Shown: piece after piece, positions 62,881 to 64,000 of the stretch
Layout of the letters: each line of letters starts with the position of its first letter
How positions within the stretch are numbered: position 1 is the stretch's first letter
NCBI GenBank assembly: GCA_022828595.1
Contig: JAKGHH010000001.1
Span: forward strand, 137,597,017 to 137,661,016
DNA length: 64,000 nt
Direction: 5' to 3'
From: Nelumbo lutea
Lineage: Eukaryota > Streptophyta > Magnoliopsida > Proteales > Nelumbonaceae
The notes under the pieces: generated by a model
Told to the model about the DNA's origin: nothing
What the model saw: the letters and a program-made list of their open reading frames with translations, nothing else
The model's database searches: none
Made by a program: the position numbers and the translations under genes

Positions 62881-64000
62881 TGTATCACATGCATGTTCCC
62901 AAACCCTTTTGGAATGATGCAGTGCTCACCTCGTGCTTTCTGATTAATCGGATGTCCACGTTCATCCTTGATGGTCATTCTTTGCTTCAGGTCTTGTTTC
63001 CCGCTTTGTTTTTGTTTCCTCTTACGCCGAGGGTATTTGGGTGTGTCTGCTTCGTCCATAATCTAGGTCCTGGGAATGACAAGTTCGATGCCCGTTCTCT
63101 TAAGTGCATCTTCCTTGGCTATTCTCGGATCCAGAAAGGGTATAGGTGTTACCATCCTAGTTATCGATGGTCCTTTGTGTGTGTGCTGATGTCAACTTCT
63201 TTGAGTCTACTCTATTCTTTTTGGGGTCCGGTGATGCTTTTTCCTCATCACCTCCTCCTCTTCCACTTCCCATTGTCGACCCTCTTCCCTTGGTTCCAGT
63301 CGTGACCAAACCCTTGCCTCCGGCGCCACCACCTATTGAATGCCCACCTATCTGTCATGTGTATACACATCGCCCACGCGTACCAGCTACTACTACTCCG
63401 GCTACATCTTCGTCGACAGATCCGGCACCAGACCCGCACTCAGAATCTGAGCTTGACCTCTCCATTGCTTTGCGGAAAGGTAAACGCACTTGCACCCTTC
63501 ATCCTATTTCTAATTATGTTTCACTTACTCACCTTTCCACTTCCCATCACCAGTTTGTCACCTTGTTATCATTAGTTGTTGTCCCTAAGGATGTCCAGGA
63601 AGCCCTTGCCTCTCCAGGGTGGTGTCAAGCCATGAAAGAAGAACTCTCTGCCCTTCATCATAATCATACTTGCGACCTCACTGCTCTTCCTCCTAGGAAG
63701 CAAGCTGTTGGTTGTAAATGGGTTTATACGGTTAAGTATTTGCCTGATGGTAGTGTTGAACGCCTGAAAGTGCGATTGGTTGCAAAAGGGTACTCCCAAA
63801 CCTATGGTATTGACTACACAGAGACCTTCTCACCAGTTGCTAAGATAGGGTCAGTTAGTGTTGTGATCTCTCTTGCAGCCATGTATGAGTGGCCACTATA
63901 TCAAATTGATATCAAGAATGCCTTTTTGCATGGTGACTTACTCGAGGAGGTCTACATGGAGCAACCTCCAGGGTTTGTTGCTCAGGGGAAGGATGGTAAG
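62881..64000 (+). pseudogene. Copia fragment O: integrase end and RT start, open at window end
   Basis: It begins inside integrase ([57 protein letters not shown]). After a frame change near 63190 it shows the RT linker ([20 protein letters not shown]) and RT start ([40 protein letters not shown]) up to the window edge. The protein is close to elements H and M. Confidence 0.87.

Noticed and set aside
1..64000. CRISPR array, phage, toxin-antitoxin, biosynthetic cluster or other prokaryotic-style system
   Set aside because: Nothing of the kind is present: repeats are LTRs, MITEs, leader repeats and microsatellites, and coding sequence is a spliced plant gene plus retroelement relics.

Overview
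This window is nuclear DNA from a flowering plant. It holds the 3' half of one host gene, a vacuolar two-pore cation channel (TPC1 type, + strand). Its introns are filled with nested LTR retrotransposons and older transposon relics. Seven TPC1 exons are recognisable (6255-6312, 10585-10692, 22155-22218, 52338-52506, 52939-53003, 53287-53377, 60858-60944). All have GT-AG borders, compatible phases and no stop, and together they encode the second six-helix domain from the end of its first helix to most of its last. Earlier exons and the C-terminal exon(s) lie outside the window. No bacterial-type operon, CRISPR array or other prokaryotic feature is present. The closest species cannot be named from the sequence alone.

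Layout. 1-5700: a minus-strand Ty1/copia element (A), cut by the window edge. 5701-10584: TPC1 exon 6255-6312, then an intron with an RTE 3' end, a decayed plastid trnR-UCU copy and two LINE fragments. 10924-11168: a short hAT-type MITE (B). 11457-19938: a related hAT-like element (C) containing a + strand copia element (D, 12097-19103), which itself contains a 1.94-kb solo LTR (E, 13145-15086). 20640-21113: a LINE RNase H relic. 22155-22218: a 64-nt TPC1 exon. 22219-52337: a 30.1-kb intron.

The 30.1-kb intron holds a minus-strand copia relic (F, to 26031) abutting a + strand copia relic (G), then a four-level nest. H (+, 28702-47312) contains I (+, 30041-43080), which contains J (minus, 34165-41560), which contains solo LTR K (35751-37690, same family as E). 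Flanking LINE and RTE relics follow to about 50745. 52338-53377: three TPC1 exons close together. 53378-60857: an intron with RTE relics and copia element M (54463-59165). 60858-60944: the last visible TPC1 exon. 61510-64000: a minus-strand copia 3' end (N) joined head-on to a + strand copia fragment (O).

All the retroelement polyproteins carry stops, frame changes, deletions or lost catalytic residues. I saw none that looks autonomous. The host exons by contrast are clean, which implies that the gene is still under selection and that large introns of 4.3, 11.5, 30.1 and 7.5 kb are spliced. The most biologically interesting host signal is that two acidic residues of the known luminal Ca2+ sensor of TPC1 (Arabidopsis E457 and D606) are Asn here. 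All similarities are judged by eye; no search or alignment was run.
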